Shown one piece after another: positions 34,539-43,943 of a DNA stretch of 64,000 nucleotides. The notes under the pieces were generated by a model that was not told where the DNA came from, searched no databases, and saw nothing but the letters and a program-made list of their open reading frames with translations. Every line of letters starts with the position of its first letter. Positions within the stretch are counted from its first letter, which is position 1. This stretch comes from Torymus aiolomorphi. Taxonomy: Eukaryota; Arthropoda; Insecta; Hymenoptera; Torymidae. The translations under genes and the position numbers were made by a program. The stretch covers positions 174,133,797 through 174,197,796 of the forward strand of contig CM070874.1 of the NCBI GenBank assembly GCA_036365515.1, given 5' to 3'.

Positions 34539-34542
34539 ATTT

Positions 34543-35169
34543 TTACACGAGCTCTACCCTGCGAATAAGACTGGACCACGCTTTTCCAATCATTTTATAG
34601 CCACCCATTGACAAATAGACTGCTGGCCCCAATGAGCGGCTGAGGCGGCGGCGGGCGGGCGGGCGGGCTGGCGGGCGCGCGTGGACTAGCATCTTTACCC
34701 GCGGTGGTGAGCTGAATCGTCGCGGTGGCAAGCTCATCGGCCGCGGTGGTGAGTTGAATCGACGCGGTGGCAAGCTGGTCGGCCGCGATGTGACTAGCGT
34801 GCAGCCGCTGAAATAAGCAGAATTACCGCACGCCAACTAGCTTGCGAACGCCGACGATGAGCACATTTACCCGCGGCTACTGCTGCTGCTGCGATATAGT
34901 GCAACTTTGTCACTACAATAACTTCTTAGTATATTTAACTAAATAAAAAAATATAGTAACGGCAGCTTTTATAATCTTCGAAAAACGATATAAAACATTC
35001 ACTATATTACTTTGCTGTTAAGAAAAATATAATGGTTTCTTATAACTACATGGAAAGTGGTGATGGGGAGAAATAATAGAACATTTTGATGGAAAAATAA
35101 TTTTTTTTATTAAAATATAAAAAAGACGAATTTTACATAAGTACAAGTTTTTTTATAAAAATACACATA
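34543..35169. repeat. GC-rich tandem repeats and AT-rich 3' region
   Basis: Upstream of the ATPase a GC-rich block contains a GCGGGCGGGCGG run (34,650-34,680) and two tandem ~51-bp units built from CGCGGTGGTGAGCTGAATCG and CGCGGTGGCAAGCT (about 34,697-34,795). A CTG run lies at 34,880-34,895. From 34,910 the sequence becomes AT-rich and includes a minus-strand AATAAA at about 35,106-35,111, 60 nt past the PolB stop, the likely PolB polyadenylation signal. The open frame at 34,543-34,836 appears to be repeat-derived. Confidence 0.65.
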
Positions 35170-38121
35170 CTACGAATCGCTCTTATAACCAAAAGGTAGT
35201 GATACTGCATTACGAAAGTATCTACGCTTCTTAAGTACTACGGAACATGACTTTTTTTCGCTACATGTGATGACGTCGTGCGCGCGTGTGCGTCTGATCG
35301 CTTCATATTTCAAAACGATAGCTTCTCTATCGTTTTCAAAATACGAAGCAATCAAACGGCCGATGCTTTCGAAATTTATTATACGCGAATTGTTGCTATT
35401 GAGACAAATACCCTTAACTTTGCAGCACTCGACAGTTTCCCCGGTGGAAGGGACGACAGCTCGAAAGCCATAAAATTTCGGACCGCCCGAGAGAAAGTTG
35501 GTTATATAGGTACCCTCGCCATAGGACTTTAACTCGTCTGTCATACTGCTGAGTAAAGTTCCCAGCGGGGGTGTATACTCTGTAGCGTCGTCTTTTTTGC
35601 ACACGAAAATACACGAGTCTGTGTCCATGTATAGAACACGTGCTGCTGTGAGTTTTTCAATATAACTGTACAGTTCGAGGCGCGCCTGCGCGGTTGTATA
35701 CGCTGCTATTGCTACGTTCGCATTACCCGAAACATCGACAGCATCTTCGCGAAAGCGCCAATTCGCGTACAAAAGGTTCTCGTTAACCATAAGAATATCG
35801 AAAACTTCTTTATCCTGCGCTGTAAGAAGTTTTAGCAACTCTTCACGTGTTTTTACAATCACCGTTTGTTTCATATTTGACCGCTGTCCAAATTTTCCCC
35901 ACAGTGAATTTAAGCATAATTTTGCAACGGAACGCAAACCAGGATTTTTTTCTATTTTTTCGCGATCTAGTCTTATCCCCTCGTCGCGCTCGTACTCGTC
36001 GATGTACCGTTTTCTACGCTCTTCGTCTGTACACCAGGCAGGCCAGCCGCTTGCCTGCTGCTTCAGACGGAGAAAGGTATTAACGTAAGCTGCAAACAGT
36101 CCGCCTTCCCCGGTACACGGATCGAACTGCGTGGTCTCATACTGCCAAATTATATATATTTCCGTTACACAATAGCCAAGCTCAACAGCCTTCTGTAATT
36201 CGTAAACAACCCATGTACCTGTAAATTCGCGCTCACCGATTTGCTCGTGATTACAATCGACTTCCCGCAATTCCTCGCAACACGTGCGACAGAGCCCGAA
36301 AATTAGCCGATTGTGCATTTTTACCGGCAACACGGGTAGTAACAAATTACGAGGCGGTAAAACTTTGCATTTGACCATCCCTTCCACACGCGAGAGATAG
36401 TTGTTTTGCCCTCCTGTCAGTGTCGCACATTCTTCGCCGATGTAAATGCGCGGGTGCCCAATGGGGTAGCGTCCCCTCTTGCAGATATATGGGTAAAGAG
36501 AGCAAATATCGGTATATTTTATCTCTTCGCCTGGCGCAACACTGCGCGAAGTAACGATATTTTCCGTACGCCCACCGAAAAAAGCATCCCGTGGATTTAA
36601 AGTTATTTTGCTCATGACTGGGTGAGTGGCTAAATATTGCGTAATTTCCGGCTGTTGACTTTTCACGCGCGCAAAATCGCACTCCCACATCTCACCCACG
36701 TCGTATCCTAGCCGTTTCATTACTGCAACCTTTGCCACAATGGACTCGTACGCCTGTACGCATGTTTGACCATATTTATTTTTCCGTGTGCTCCGATTAT
36801 CGGGGAAACAACGCGGGCAACCATGCACGTAATAGCCTTGGAATTCAAAAACGATTCCTTTGTCTGTTAAGCTAGGTTCTCCGGCGCCTGGTAGAGGCGG
36901 CAGGTACCCATCTACGAGTTGACCCTCCCGCAAACGAAACTCACGCGCACGACCCGCGTGTATAATTTTGCGCCCGATCTCGCGCTCACAATATAACAGC
37001 CACTCTATGGATTTTTGCGAGTGCTTATCCGCGCGCCTATATCCGTTTGGCGGTATGAGACCAATGGTGTTATCCTTCAAAAAATTTTTTTTAAAAACAT
37101 ACAAACACGTAGATGCGATTGTACATGCCGCGACGAATGGGTCTGTTTGCGCGACTTCTATAAAAATTTCGCGAAACCGTATGCACGCGCGCCTCAATAT
37201 TTCCACATCCATTTTACAGTATTCGACAATCTCTTTTCGAAAGTCGAATATGTAGTTTGGTCGGGTGTTCTCATGCCAGTCGAGAAAAGCGGCACGCTCG
37301 TCCACAGACATAGTACCCGGGCCATAAAACTCGGCAGGGGGCAGAGGGCCAATGTAATGCGCATTCTCGAGAGTGTTGAAGAAATGCGGAAAATAACCTT
37401 TCTTTGAGCCCTCGGGCAGTCCGAATGTCGCAGGCAGAGCACTCAGTTTCAATTGAAAGTAATTGATACTATCAATAAACTTTGTGCGTCCGTACTTTAA
37501 CAGCGTAATATTGTGACCGCTTAATATTACAGTGGGCGATCCGTGCTCGGAACTTTCGGCCAACTCCTTCAATATAAATTGAGAGTCGAAAGCCCGGGCA
37601 TTGTGTGCTATGCACACAATTTCGGCAAAATCGGGTTTTTCCCGCACACAAAGCTCCAAGAGTTGTTTTACCGGTTCACGGTTGAAGACAAATTCACGTA
37701 CACCACAAGTGGCGCAAAATATTTGTATGTCATCAACGTCGATGCAATCCGTGCATACTTGATGCGCGACACACAAATTAGGTACATGAACACGCGCGCT
37801 TTCGCCATACGGAGTGTCTTGCATCGTTTCAAAATCGTAAAAAATATAAAGATATTTATTTTTTTTACCACATGTGTCGGCGCTGATCGGCCGCATGAAG
37901 CACAAATCGTTAAAGCCGTGCCGCTTTTGACATGTGTTACAAAACCCGATGCCGCACTCGTGTTTCGGTTGATACACGTTTACAACCTGCGTACAATTCT
38001 CACACAAACGCACAACGTCACACAGTTTTTTATTATTTTTTTTTAAAGACCCTGCACGCTTGTGGTTCGCGAAACACTCGTGACCGAAAAATTGACGTCC
38101 GCAATCCACACACTCTATCAT
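35170..38121 (-). CDS. POLB: Protein-primed DNA polymerase B, exonuclease and polymerase part
   Basis: About 983 aa from ATG 38,119-38,121. A Cys-rich N-terminus (CVDCGRQFFGHEC, LCENC, CNTC) precedes the 3'-5' exonuclease motifs: FYDFET (ExoI, near residue 96), HNARAFDSQF (ExoII, near 180) and YCKMDVEIL (ExoIII, near 300). The polymerase domain has DICSLYPYI (motif A), KLCLNSLWGKFG (motif B), YMDTDSCIF (motif C) and CKVKGICLN. All catalytic residues I looked for are present. Polinton PolB replicates the element using a protein primer. The conserved region N-terminal to this start lies in another frame (see the next gene), so the ATG used here may be artefactual and the gene may be frameshifted. 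Confidence 0.95.
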   Translation of the reverse strand: MIECVDCGRQFFGHECFANHKRAGSLKKNNKKLCDVVRLCENCTQVVNVYQPKHECGIGFCNTCQKRHGFNDLCFMRPISADTCGKKNKYLYIFYDFETMQDTPYGESARVHVPNLCVAHQVCTDCIDVDDIQIFCATCGVREFVFNREPVKQLLELCVREKPDFAEIVCIAHNARAFDSQFILKELAESSEHGSPTVILSGHNITLLKYGRTKFIDSINYFQLKLSALPATFGLPEGSKKGYFPHFFNTLENAHYIGPLPPAEFYGPGTMSVDERAAFLDWHENTRPNYIFDFRKEIVEYCKMDVEILRRACIRFREIFIEVAQTDPFVAACTIASTCLYVFKKNFLKDNTIGLIPPNGYRRADKHSQKSIEWLLYCEREIGRKIIHAGRAREFRLREGQLVDGYLPPLPGAGEPSLTDKGIVFEFQGYYVHGCPRCFPDNRSTRKNKYGQTCVQAYESIVAKVAVMKRLGYDVGEMWECDFARVKSQQPEITQYLATHPVMSKITLNPRDAFFGGRTENIVTSRSVAPGEEIKYTDICSLYPYICKRGRYPIGHPRIYIGEECATLTGGQNNYLSRVEGMVKCKVLPPRNLLLPVLPVKMHNRLIFGLCRTCCEELREVDCNHEQIGEREFTGTWVVYELQKAVELGYCVTEIYIIWQYETTQFDPCTGEGGLFAAYVNTFLRLKQQASGWPAWCTDEERRKRYIDEYERDEGIRLDREKIEKNPGLRSVAKLCLNSLWGKFGQRSNMKQTVIVKTREELLKLLTAQDKEVFDILMVNENLLYANWRFREDAVDVSGNANVAIAAYTTAQARLELYSYIEKLTAARVLYMDTDSCIFVCKKDDATEYTPPLGTLLSSMTDELKSYGEGTYITNFLSGGPKFYGFRAVVPSTGETVECCKVKGICLNSNNSRIINFESIGRLIASYFENDREAIVLKYEAIRRTRAHDVITCSEKKSCSVVLKKRRYFRNAVSLPFGYKSDS

Positions 38122-39110
38122 GTCAACTTGCACGTTTCTGCACGGTGGCGAAACGTAACAGCTCTCACATATTCGCGTACATTATTACAATAAGAACAGA
38201 AAAAACGTGTCCCTGCCGCTCCGAATAAATTCGTAATTAAATTAAAATGACGCGTACGCTCTTCGAACATTAAATAAATAATACCACTAAGTGCGATATT
38301 TAATTCATGGAGAGTGTTGCGGCCGTCAAAGAGCGCCAATTCACCGCTCCCAAAATTATCTTTCTCGAAAACAACCAATGCTATCCCGTGCGCGAGAAAA
38401 AAATCTTGGAAGCTTGTGAGCTCTTCAAAGCCGCAACCGTCTCTTGGAATTTTTACATCCGCATCGGTCACGAGTCTTTCCGCGTGCTCTTTTTGCATTT
38501 TTCGTCGTCCGTCGCGAATCACTGCCCATTTTGCACGCGTCTCAGCGCAATCCAGCGCCTTGCGCTCCACGTATACCAGTCCAACCGCAAGCGCACGCGG
38601 TAAACATAAGTGATCGCTGTTGTTAATAACAGTGATTGAGTGCTTTTGCACATCGCTCAACTTTAAGGCATCTCGACCAGCGCCTACAGGCATTTGTACA
38701 TAGCACACCTGTAACACAAGGGCCTCCGCGATACCTAAAATTTCGTTACTCTGGCTTATGGAATTTATTAAATTCCATAAATCAGCGTAATTAAAGTCAG
38801 CGACTGGTCTGAACGAAAGCCCACCTGCGCCACGCGAAAAACGATCGTTACAAATTGAAATACCGACTAATGTACGCCCCGGTACGCACTCTGTTATATA
38901 ATTATGAATGTCTCTGATCGCAGCCTCTACCCACAATACAGGGTTTACATCGACACGTGGTTCTATAATAGTGAAACTTACTCTATGGGCCTGTGTAGCG
39001 AAGCGTCGCAGGTACTGCTGTCCCTCAACAACCGCAATGAAGCGCACTCCGGGTGGTCGTACGATGTCGTAGTCCTCGCCGGGTGTATCATAAACTTGCT
39101 CTTCATCCAT
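38118..39110 (-). CDS. PolB N-terminal region in a separate frame
   Basis: 330 codons from ATG at 39,110 to TGA at 38,118-38,120, which overlaps the PolB ATG as ATGA. Blocks include LSFRPVADFNYADLW and NNSDHLCLPRALAVGL. Matching sequence in the PolB remnant at 43,972-44,940 lies upstream of PolB C-terminal sequence, supporting one ancestral protein. D-x2-C-x2-RA is reminiscent of the OTU cysteine-protease nucleophile motif, but that is only a resemblance. The last ~20 codons do not look conserved, whereas the -1 frame over about 38,122-38,180 has a regular Cys-x2-Cys pattern, so a small indel near 38,165-38,190 probably moved the frame. What remains could be a split PolB gene. Confidence 0.75.
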   Translation of the reverse strand: MDEEQVYDTPGEDYDIVRPPGVRFIAVVEGQQYLRRFATQAHRVSFTIIEPRVDVNPVLWVEAAIRDIHNYITECVPGRTLVGISICNDRFSRGAGGLSFRPVADFNYADLWNLINSISQSNEILGIAEALVLQVCYVQMPVGAGRDALKLSDVQKHSITVINNSDHLCLPRALAVGLVYVERKALDCAETRAKWAVIRDGRRKMQKEHAERLVTDADVKIPRDGCGFEELTSFQDFFLAHGIALVVFEKDNFGSGELALFDGRNTLHELNIALSGIIYLMFEERTRHFNLITNLFGAAGTRFFCSYCNNVREYVRAVTFRHRAETCKLT

Positions 39111-39249
39111 GACACCGACACCACCACCGCCGCCTACTTGCCTCGTGGAATGTCCCTCACTCGCTAAATAAAAATAGTTTAAATTATACTTTTAACTTTT
39201 TTTTTTTTTTTGTGCTTTAGTTAACGTTTCTGATTTTTTTTTTTTTCAA
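39111..39249. other. Short spacer with poly-T
   Basis: It contains two long poly-T runs (39,197-39,211 and about 39,233-39,246) and CCACC-rich sequence next to the start of the PolB N-terminal ORF. No gene is seen. Confidence 0.5.
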
Positions 39250-40587
39250 TTATGGTTCAGCATAACCGGCAAAACTTTCGCGCACACGCGATATAAGATC
39301 GGACAGGTCCGCGTCGTTGTATAACGCTGAAGTCTCGTCTTCAGCCTGGTCACGAAACCAGCGTTGAATTATTGCACACGGATTATGAGCTATTTGGTGG
39401 TATAATGCGGGCAGCCCGTTGAGGAAAGGAAGCGATGACCGGATTTCCCTCTGCATCATATCACGATTTCGGATAACTATAATTAAAAATATTTGCCTTT
39501 CTAAAAACAAAATCAGAAAACGTTTTAAATAAATATTTTGTACACTTACATTCGTTGACACGTCGATGGGAATCATAACTGTGATTGTAGCCGTTCGTGA
39601 TCATATTCGCAGCCTGCGCAAAGTTCGACAGCTGATTTTCGCGGTCTGCGCGCGCTGTATTGGCTACGGTACTGGTGTCTTCTGCCAGCACATCTGGAGG
39701 CTGACTCGCGAGAAGTCTCTCTTCTGCAACGGTCACTAGTGGTCTGTCGTAAATCGCAAGTGCGTCGGAAATCGCGATGTCCATGAAAATTAGGTCTTCC
39801 AACCGCTGATCATCGGCTCGACGCACCGCTCGTTCCTCTTCTGTATCGTTATCAGGAACGTCACCGCCTGGCCCCCAGACGGGAATCTCAGGGCCTTCGG
39901 GTCCCCAGACGACAAGCGCGGGGCTTTCGGGGCGTGGGACTTCATGCACCTCGACCACAACTTCTACCTGCTCGCCACCCTCCTCCTCCTCCTCCGCCCC
40001 CTCCTCCTCCTCCTCCTCCTCCTCCTCCTCCTCCTCCTCCTCCTCCTCCTCCTCCTCCTCCTCCGTATCGACGGGTGCTGCAAAATTCATCATTCGCCGA
40101 GCAGGATTAAAAAAGCCACTCGTAGCTGCCGAGTGCTCGGGGTCTCATCTTCCTCGAAATACGTACTGCCGGATAGCTCCGAATCATCATCGCGTATGAG
40201 ACTCTCTAATGCTGTAAATAAAAAAATATGTAAATAAAAATATGTAAATAAAAATTATTTTGAAAAAAAAAAAAAAGTTTTAGACTTACCTAAACGCTCT
40301 TGACGGGCGCTCGCTACGCCGCGAAACACATGCAATCCACTTAGTTGACGGACGAAGACGTCGTCTTCGATGACTCGCTGTACTTCACGCGAATGCGCGA
40401 ATGAATTGTGTAGGCGCACTATCGCGCGATACCCACTCGATCTGAGTATCAGTCGTAATTGCTCCTCCAAGTTTTCACGCGACATACGTCGCAAACGACG
40501 CATCCAGTCAGGGTTCCTGCCGTGTCGTGCTCTTGCCGCGAGTCGTAATACGGCACACCGAAGCGTTCTCTTAGCGTAATTATCCAT
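39250..40587 (-). CDS. Three-exon Polinton gene with putative -1 frameshift; acidic product
   Basis: Unknown family. Exon A runs 40,587-40,290, and a TTTAG/GTAAGT donor pairs with a TTTACAG acceptor to give a 78-bp intron (40,212-40,289). Exon B continues in frame to TGA at 40,090-40,092 for a 139-aa product (arginine-rich exon A, acidic end). A TTTTTTA heptamer at 40,114-40,108 is in register (codons TTT TTA) 18 nt before that stop; moving to -1 there opens the frame through a ~27-residue Glu run and on to a second intron (39,477-39,549; donor T/GTAAGT, acceptor TTATAG), joining exon C (39,476-39,250) in frame. An ATG at 40,091-40,093 could alternatively start the acidic part alone. Confidence 0.55.
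39981..40062. repeat. (CCT)n tract coding for poly-glutamate
   Basis: A CTC/CCT triplet run on the plus strand encodes a glutamate run on the minus strand inside the preceding gene. Its length could vary in phase without breaking the frame. Confidence 0.9.
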
Positions 40588-41394
40588 CTCTCACGAAACT
40601 TCTGAATGAACTGGCACAGCAGCGAGTCGCACAGGATTCTTATACACATACGTTATCTTGAAACGTACCCCGTGAAACCTATGTTAAAAAAATTAGTCAT
40701 CTCGTCATCTCGCCAGAGTTTGACCCCACCAGCGCCACTTGTTCCGCATCTACGCTCCATTGTTTTACAAGCGCATTTTCTTCGAACCAATACTGAGATT
40801 CAATAGTGTCCTAACGGCTGCTTGATAAAAAAAAATCGTTATGTCTCGCGAAGTGGCACGTGTATTTTTCCAAAGTCCTCGGAGGTCCGAGCTGAACAAT
40901 GGCCCTTCTATATTCGTCGCTGAAAAAAGGATAAGGTTTCACAGCTCTCGAAACCAAAACATTCGTGACACATCTACGGAAAAGCATGCATGCGAGATAA
41001 AAATTTACGATGCATAGCTAGCAGACGTGAAAGAATGTTCTACAAAAAACGTAGTTTATTACTTTCGACGACACGTGTCAAACTCCATTAACGCGAATGC
41101 CTCACTTTCAAAATGGAAAGAGTAGTGGAGAGGCTGTGCTGTAAATCCCTCCGAAAAATGACCTGACAAACAGCCTCTAAACGGTATATGAAAAAAATTC
41201 TCTCGGCTTAAGTAAACAGCACACGAGTGAAAATATTCCTCAGGGATGTACACAGGTCACTTTCTTCGCCTGCTTAATCCATTGATGAGAGCTCGCTATT
41301 AATATTGCCCGAAACGGTAGAGTCGTAAAAACCAGATGGCGACGACGGCGGCAGAATATAGAAGTGCTCCTCGACGCCTGGCGTGAAGGTCAGC
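40588..41394. other. Non-coding region between divergent Polinton genes
   Basis: Minus-strand genes begin to the left and plus-strand ORFs to the right, so this ~800-bp region is a natural divergent promoter candidate. No ORF here has support. No TATA element could be assigned with confidence. Confidence 0.4.
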
Positions 41395-41604
41395 ATGCAC
41401 GAGTGCGTGCTGTTTGCAAGCGAGGGCTTCGCTATTATAGCAGCCGACACCAGCTGTATTTTATTAGGAAGCGGTTCAGGATCCTACATTTATTCGGTGA
41501 TAAAAACATGTGCATGCAGACGGTCACCAACAAGCAGTGGTGGGGGAAAGGCCCTCCCCCACTACGCAAAGGATGCTGCTCCCCACCACCACCGCCACTG
41601 CTGA
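41395..41604 (+). CDS. Small plus-strand Polinton ORF, 69 aa
   Basis: ATG at 41,395 follows an in-frame GTG four codons earlier. The first half is hydrophobic (CVLFASEGFAIIAADTSCILL) and could span a membrane; the second half is Pro/His-rich and covers a low-complexity stretch. An overlapping frame of 104 codons (41,364-41,678) competes with it. No family recognised; it may be a real small protein or chance. Confidence 0.25.
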   Translation: MHECVLFASEGFAIIAADTSCILLGSGSGSYIYSVIKTCACRRSPTSSGGGKALPHYAKDAAPHHHRHC

Positions 41605-41674
41605 AACAAGGAGCGGCGGACGAAAGGGCCTACCCACTAGAGGTACCAGCATCATACGCGCCAGTTGGCTACAG

Positions 41675-41965
41675 ATGATGGACCAGGTCAGTCGTGAAAT
41701 ATCGACTTTGCGTGAGGAGCTCGAGAGGACTCGACGGAGAGCGTGCAACAGCCACAGTTTTATCGAGCATCTAAAGCACTCGCTGATACGTATCAGCCGT
41801 CGCATCCACCAAGGCTTGGACACCACAGAAGTGGCTGGCTTACGGGTACAAATTGTGCGGGCATCCCAGCAGCTCCAGCACCACAGAGAGACAGTGAACC
41901 GTACAGCGCATCACGCTGAAGACTTGGCAGCACGAGTGGCCGCGCTAGAAAAACTCCTGCGGTAG
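41675..41965 (+). CDS. Plus-strand coiled-coil protein, 96 aa
   Basis: From ATG 41,675 (double Met) to TAG at 41,963-41,965. The sequence has heptad-like spacing at both ends (VSREISTLREELERTRRR and AEDLAARVAALEKLL) with a basic middle, so a trimeric or dimeric coiled coil is likely. The frame is open further upstream to 41,510 but that part is repetitive and low complexity. Position at the Polinton end, on the strand opposite the main cluster, is where accessory genes are often found. Function unknown; fibre-like stalk or regulatory coiled coil are both possible. Confidence 0.45.
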   Translation: MMDQVSREISTLREELERTRRRACNSHSFIEHLKHSLIRISRRIHQGLDTTEVAGLRVQIVRASQQLQHHRETVNRTAHHAEDLAARVAALEKLLR

Positions 41966-42044
41966 AGAAGAAAATCAACGCCACCGCCATCGACAAGAGA
42001 GAGGTCAAAGCATACGGCCTGCAGACAGCAGCTGCAGCAGCGCA

Positions 42045-42221
42045 ATGGAGATTGCGCATTTATATCAGCGCCTTGCGAGATATAAAAGAAAGCGGGATCA
42101 TGCCATTCGCATGATTAACCGCCTAACCAACAAGAGCGCCGGCACGCGCCTGCTACAAGGCCGCCGAAAAATTGCGCTGGTGCCAAATGCCTTGTATGTG
42201 GCATTCTTTTTAGGATTTTGA
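42045..42221 (+). CDS. Short basic ORF, 58 aa
   Basis: ATG at 42,045-42,047, TGA at 42,219-42,221. It is rich in Arg/Lys (RLARYKRKRDHAIRMINR) with a hydrophobic end (LYVAFFLGF). It follows the coiled-coil ORF by 79 bp on the same strand. The composition suits a DNA-binding or virion core peptide, which is speculation. Confidence 0.35.
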   Translation: MEIAHLYQRLARYKRKRDHAIRMINRLTNKSAGTRLLQGRRKIALVPNALYVAFFLGF

Positions 42222-42504
42222 GGAGCGATCCGGGGGGCCGCTCCTGGGAACAGTGTTGGCACTGCACGTGCTTTCGGTGTGGTGCGTGCCACGAGACGCC
42301 GTGTGAGTGCCTACAACAAATGGACACTCCACGATCACCATCACCGGAGCCTGCTGCTGCAGCAGCAGCAGCAGCAGCAGCAGCATCATCGTCATCATCA
42401 ACAGCAGCAGCAGCAGCAGAAGAAATTCCTGCGTCTACAGCAGCAGCAGACGACACCAGTGCAGCCGTATAGTGCAATATGTGCGTGCGACCGCAGAACT
42501 GTGC

Positions 42505-42572
<68 letters not shown>

Positions 42573-42679
42573 ACTGCGTGCCGGCCGTGTCTGCGAACAC
42601 TTGACACGCATGTGCCTACACGTATCACCGGATACGTGTGCGACTGTACGTGTTTGTACATGTGTGTGCGTGTGTGTGT

Positions 42680-42715
<36 letters not shown>

Positions 42716-42884
42716 ATTGCGTGTCCGTACGTGTCTGCGAACACGTGACACGCATATGCATATACGTATCAAATATGCGCTTGTACGTGTGTGTGTGTGT
42801 GTGCGTTATAATTAATAAAAATATTAATTATTAATACAAATTGTTATTTTTACTCACTACCGAAAAACAATCCCACGCTATCCC

Positions 42885-42887
<3 letters not shown>
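42222..42887. repeat. CAG and GT low-complexity region of the Polinton
   Basis: CAG runs at 42,355-42,390 and 42,400-42,420 give poly-Gln/Ala/Ser frames. Two GT runs (about 42,505-42,569 and 42,662-42,714) precede two related ~85-bp segments (TCTGCGAACAC followed by GACACGCAT), so the GT run plus its flank is a direct duplication. A third short GT run is at 42,787-42,803. Long frames here are repeat artefacts. Confidence 0.75.
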
Positions 42888-42959
<72 letters not shown>

Positions 42960-43421
42960 GTAGTGGGGCAGGTATAGCGACCGTGTGACACGGCGGTGTC
43001 ATTAACTCAAGTGCTATGTATACAGTAACTGCACAGTAGCTAATGACCCTTGTAAGTATGTGTTAATGGACCCATTGTTTACAAATACAGTAGCAAAACA
43101 GTAGCTGTTTTCAAAACAATGGGGTCATTAACACATACTTACATAGGTCATTAGTGCTATGTATACAGTAGCTGCACAGTAGCTAATGACCCTTGTAAGT
43201 ATGTGTTAATGGACCCATTGTTTACAAATACAGTAGCAAAACAGTAGCTGTTTTCAAAACAATGGGGTCATTAACACATACTTACATGGGTCATTAGCTA
43301 CTGTGCAGCTACTGTTTACATAACACTTGAGTTAATGACCTCTTGAGTTAAGTGCCACTTGACACTTGACACATACCGCCCGATGAGTCACACGTCTCGC
43401 AATACCTGTCCTATTACTACT
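42888..43421. repeat. Polinton right TIR
   Basis: This is the inverted copy of 25,714-26,266. It begins inside with a (CT)n run (42,888-42,956) and ends with CCTGTCCTATTACTACT at 43,421. It contains the same two palindromic modules. Confidence 0.95.
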
Positions 43422-43427
43422 TACATG
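43422..43427. repeat. 6-bp target-site duplication, right
   Basis: TACATG follows the right TIR and equals 25,708-25,713. Confidence 0.95.
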
Positions 43428-43943
43428 TAAGCATTAAGCGTGAAAAATTTGTTTGTGTATCTCATTAGTGATCGCTATTCCAGCGCAAATGTCGTGAATC
43501 TCACAAATACATCTAGATAGGTATTTACGTCCTCTATTAAGACAAAAAAATTTGAGCAAAAAAATTAGGATTTTCGAGAAAAATCTATTTTTCTAAAAAG
43601 TGCATTTTTCAGTAAAAAGTGCATCACTTGTGCATTTTTTATTTTTTTTTTGGAAAATAACATAAAGGTCGTGAGAGGGCTCAAAATTGAGGGAAATTAT
43701 GTGTTACACGCTTAAAAGCTTAAAAAACTGGTGAAACAATGGCAGTTAGAAATTACATTGAAAAATTTTTTTCTACGTAAGGATTTTCCCGGAATTTTTC
43801 GGCATTGCTGAACGCATGCATAATTTTGATGCAACAAAAAAATATAAAAATACGTGTCAAATAATTTTTTGAGTAGAACATAAATATTTTAATTTTAAAA
43901 TGATCGGTGATATAGGCATACGTGGACCACCTGATTTGAGATG
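43428..43943. repeat. Right TIR of the split transposon
   Basis: This arm is the inverted partner of 22,628-23,155; its inner end continues at 25,657-25,713 on the other side of the Polinton. It ends 28 bp before the PolB stop of an older Polinton remnant. Confidence 0.75.

Larger units (their letters stand above)
25714..43421 (-). mobile_element. Complete-ended Polinton/Maverick, 17,708 bp
   Basis: Both ends are defined to the base by TIRs starting AGTAGTAATAGGACAGG, with the TACATG duplication outside. It carries protein-primed DNA polymerase B, retroviral-type integrase, packaging ATPase, major and minor capsid proteins, and conserved accessory proteins, mostly on the minus strand. This is the core set of Polintons, which are considered virus-like. 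Size is within the usual 15-20 kb range. TIR copies differ at about two positions in ~465 bp, so insertion is recent. Breaks in capsid, ATPase and PolB frames, and the lack of a visible protease, mean this copy is unlikely to be autonomous. Confidence 0.95.
22628..43943 (+). mobile_element. TIR transposon split by a Polinton
   Basis: The outer ends are inverted repeats: CATCTCAAATCAGGTGG at 22,628 is mirrored by CCACCTGATTTGAGATG ending at 43,943. The match continues inward for about 520 bp on each side (to ~23,155 on the left, and through 43,428 then 25,713-25,657 on the right once the Polinton is removed). Without the 17.7 kb insert the element would be about 3.6 kb with a decayed transposase inside. 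I found no clear target duplication for it. The superfamily is not identified. Confidence 0.75.

Noticed and set aside
34543..34836. 97-codon minus-strand ORF upstream of the ATPase
   Set aside because: It is built from the tandem GC-rich units and has no homolog I recognise.
38160..38200. T TTT TTC heptamer as a -1 frameshift site between the 330-codon ORF and PolB
   Set aside because: After a -1 slip at this site the frame meets a stop within about 18 nt, so it cannot connect to PolB.
42279..42834. Poly-Gln and Cys-Val frames near the Polinton right end
   Set aside because: They are made of CAG and GT runs and differ freely between frames.
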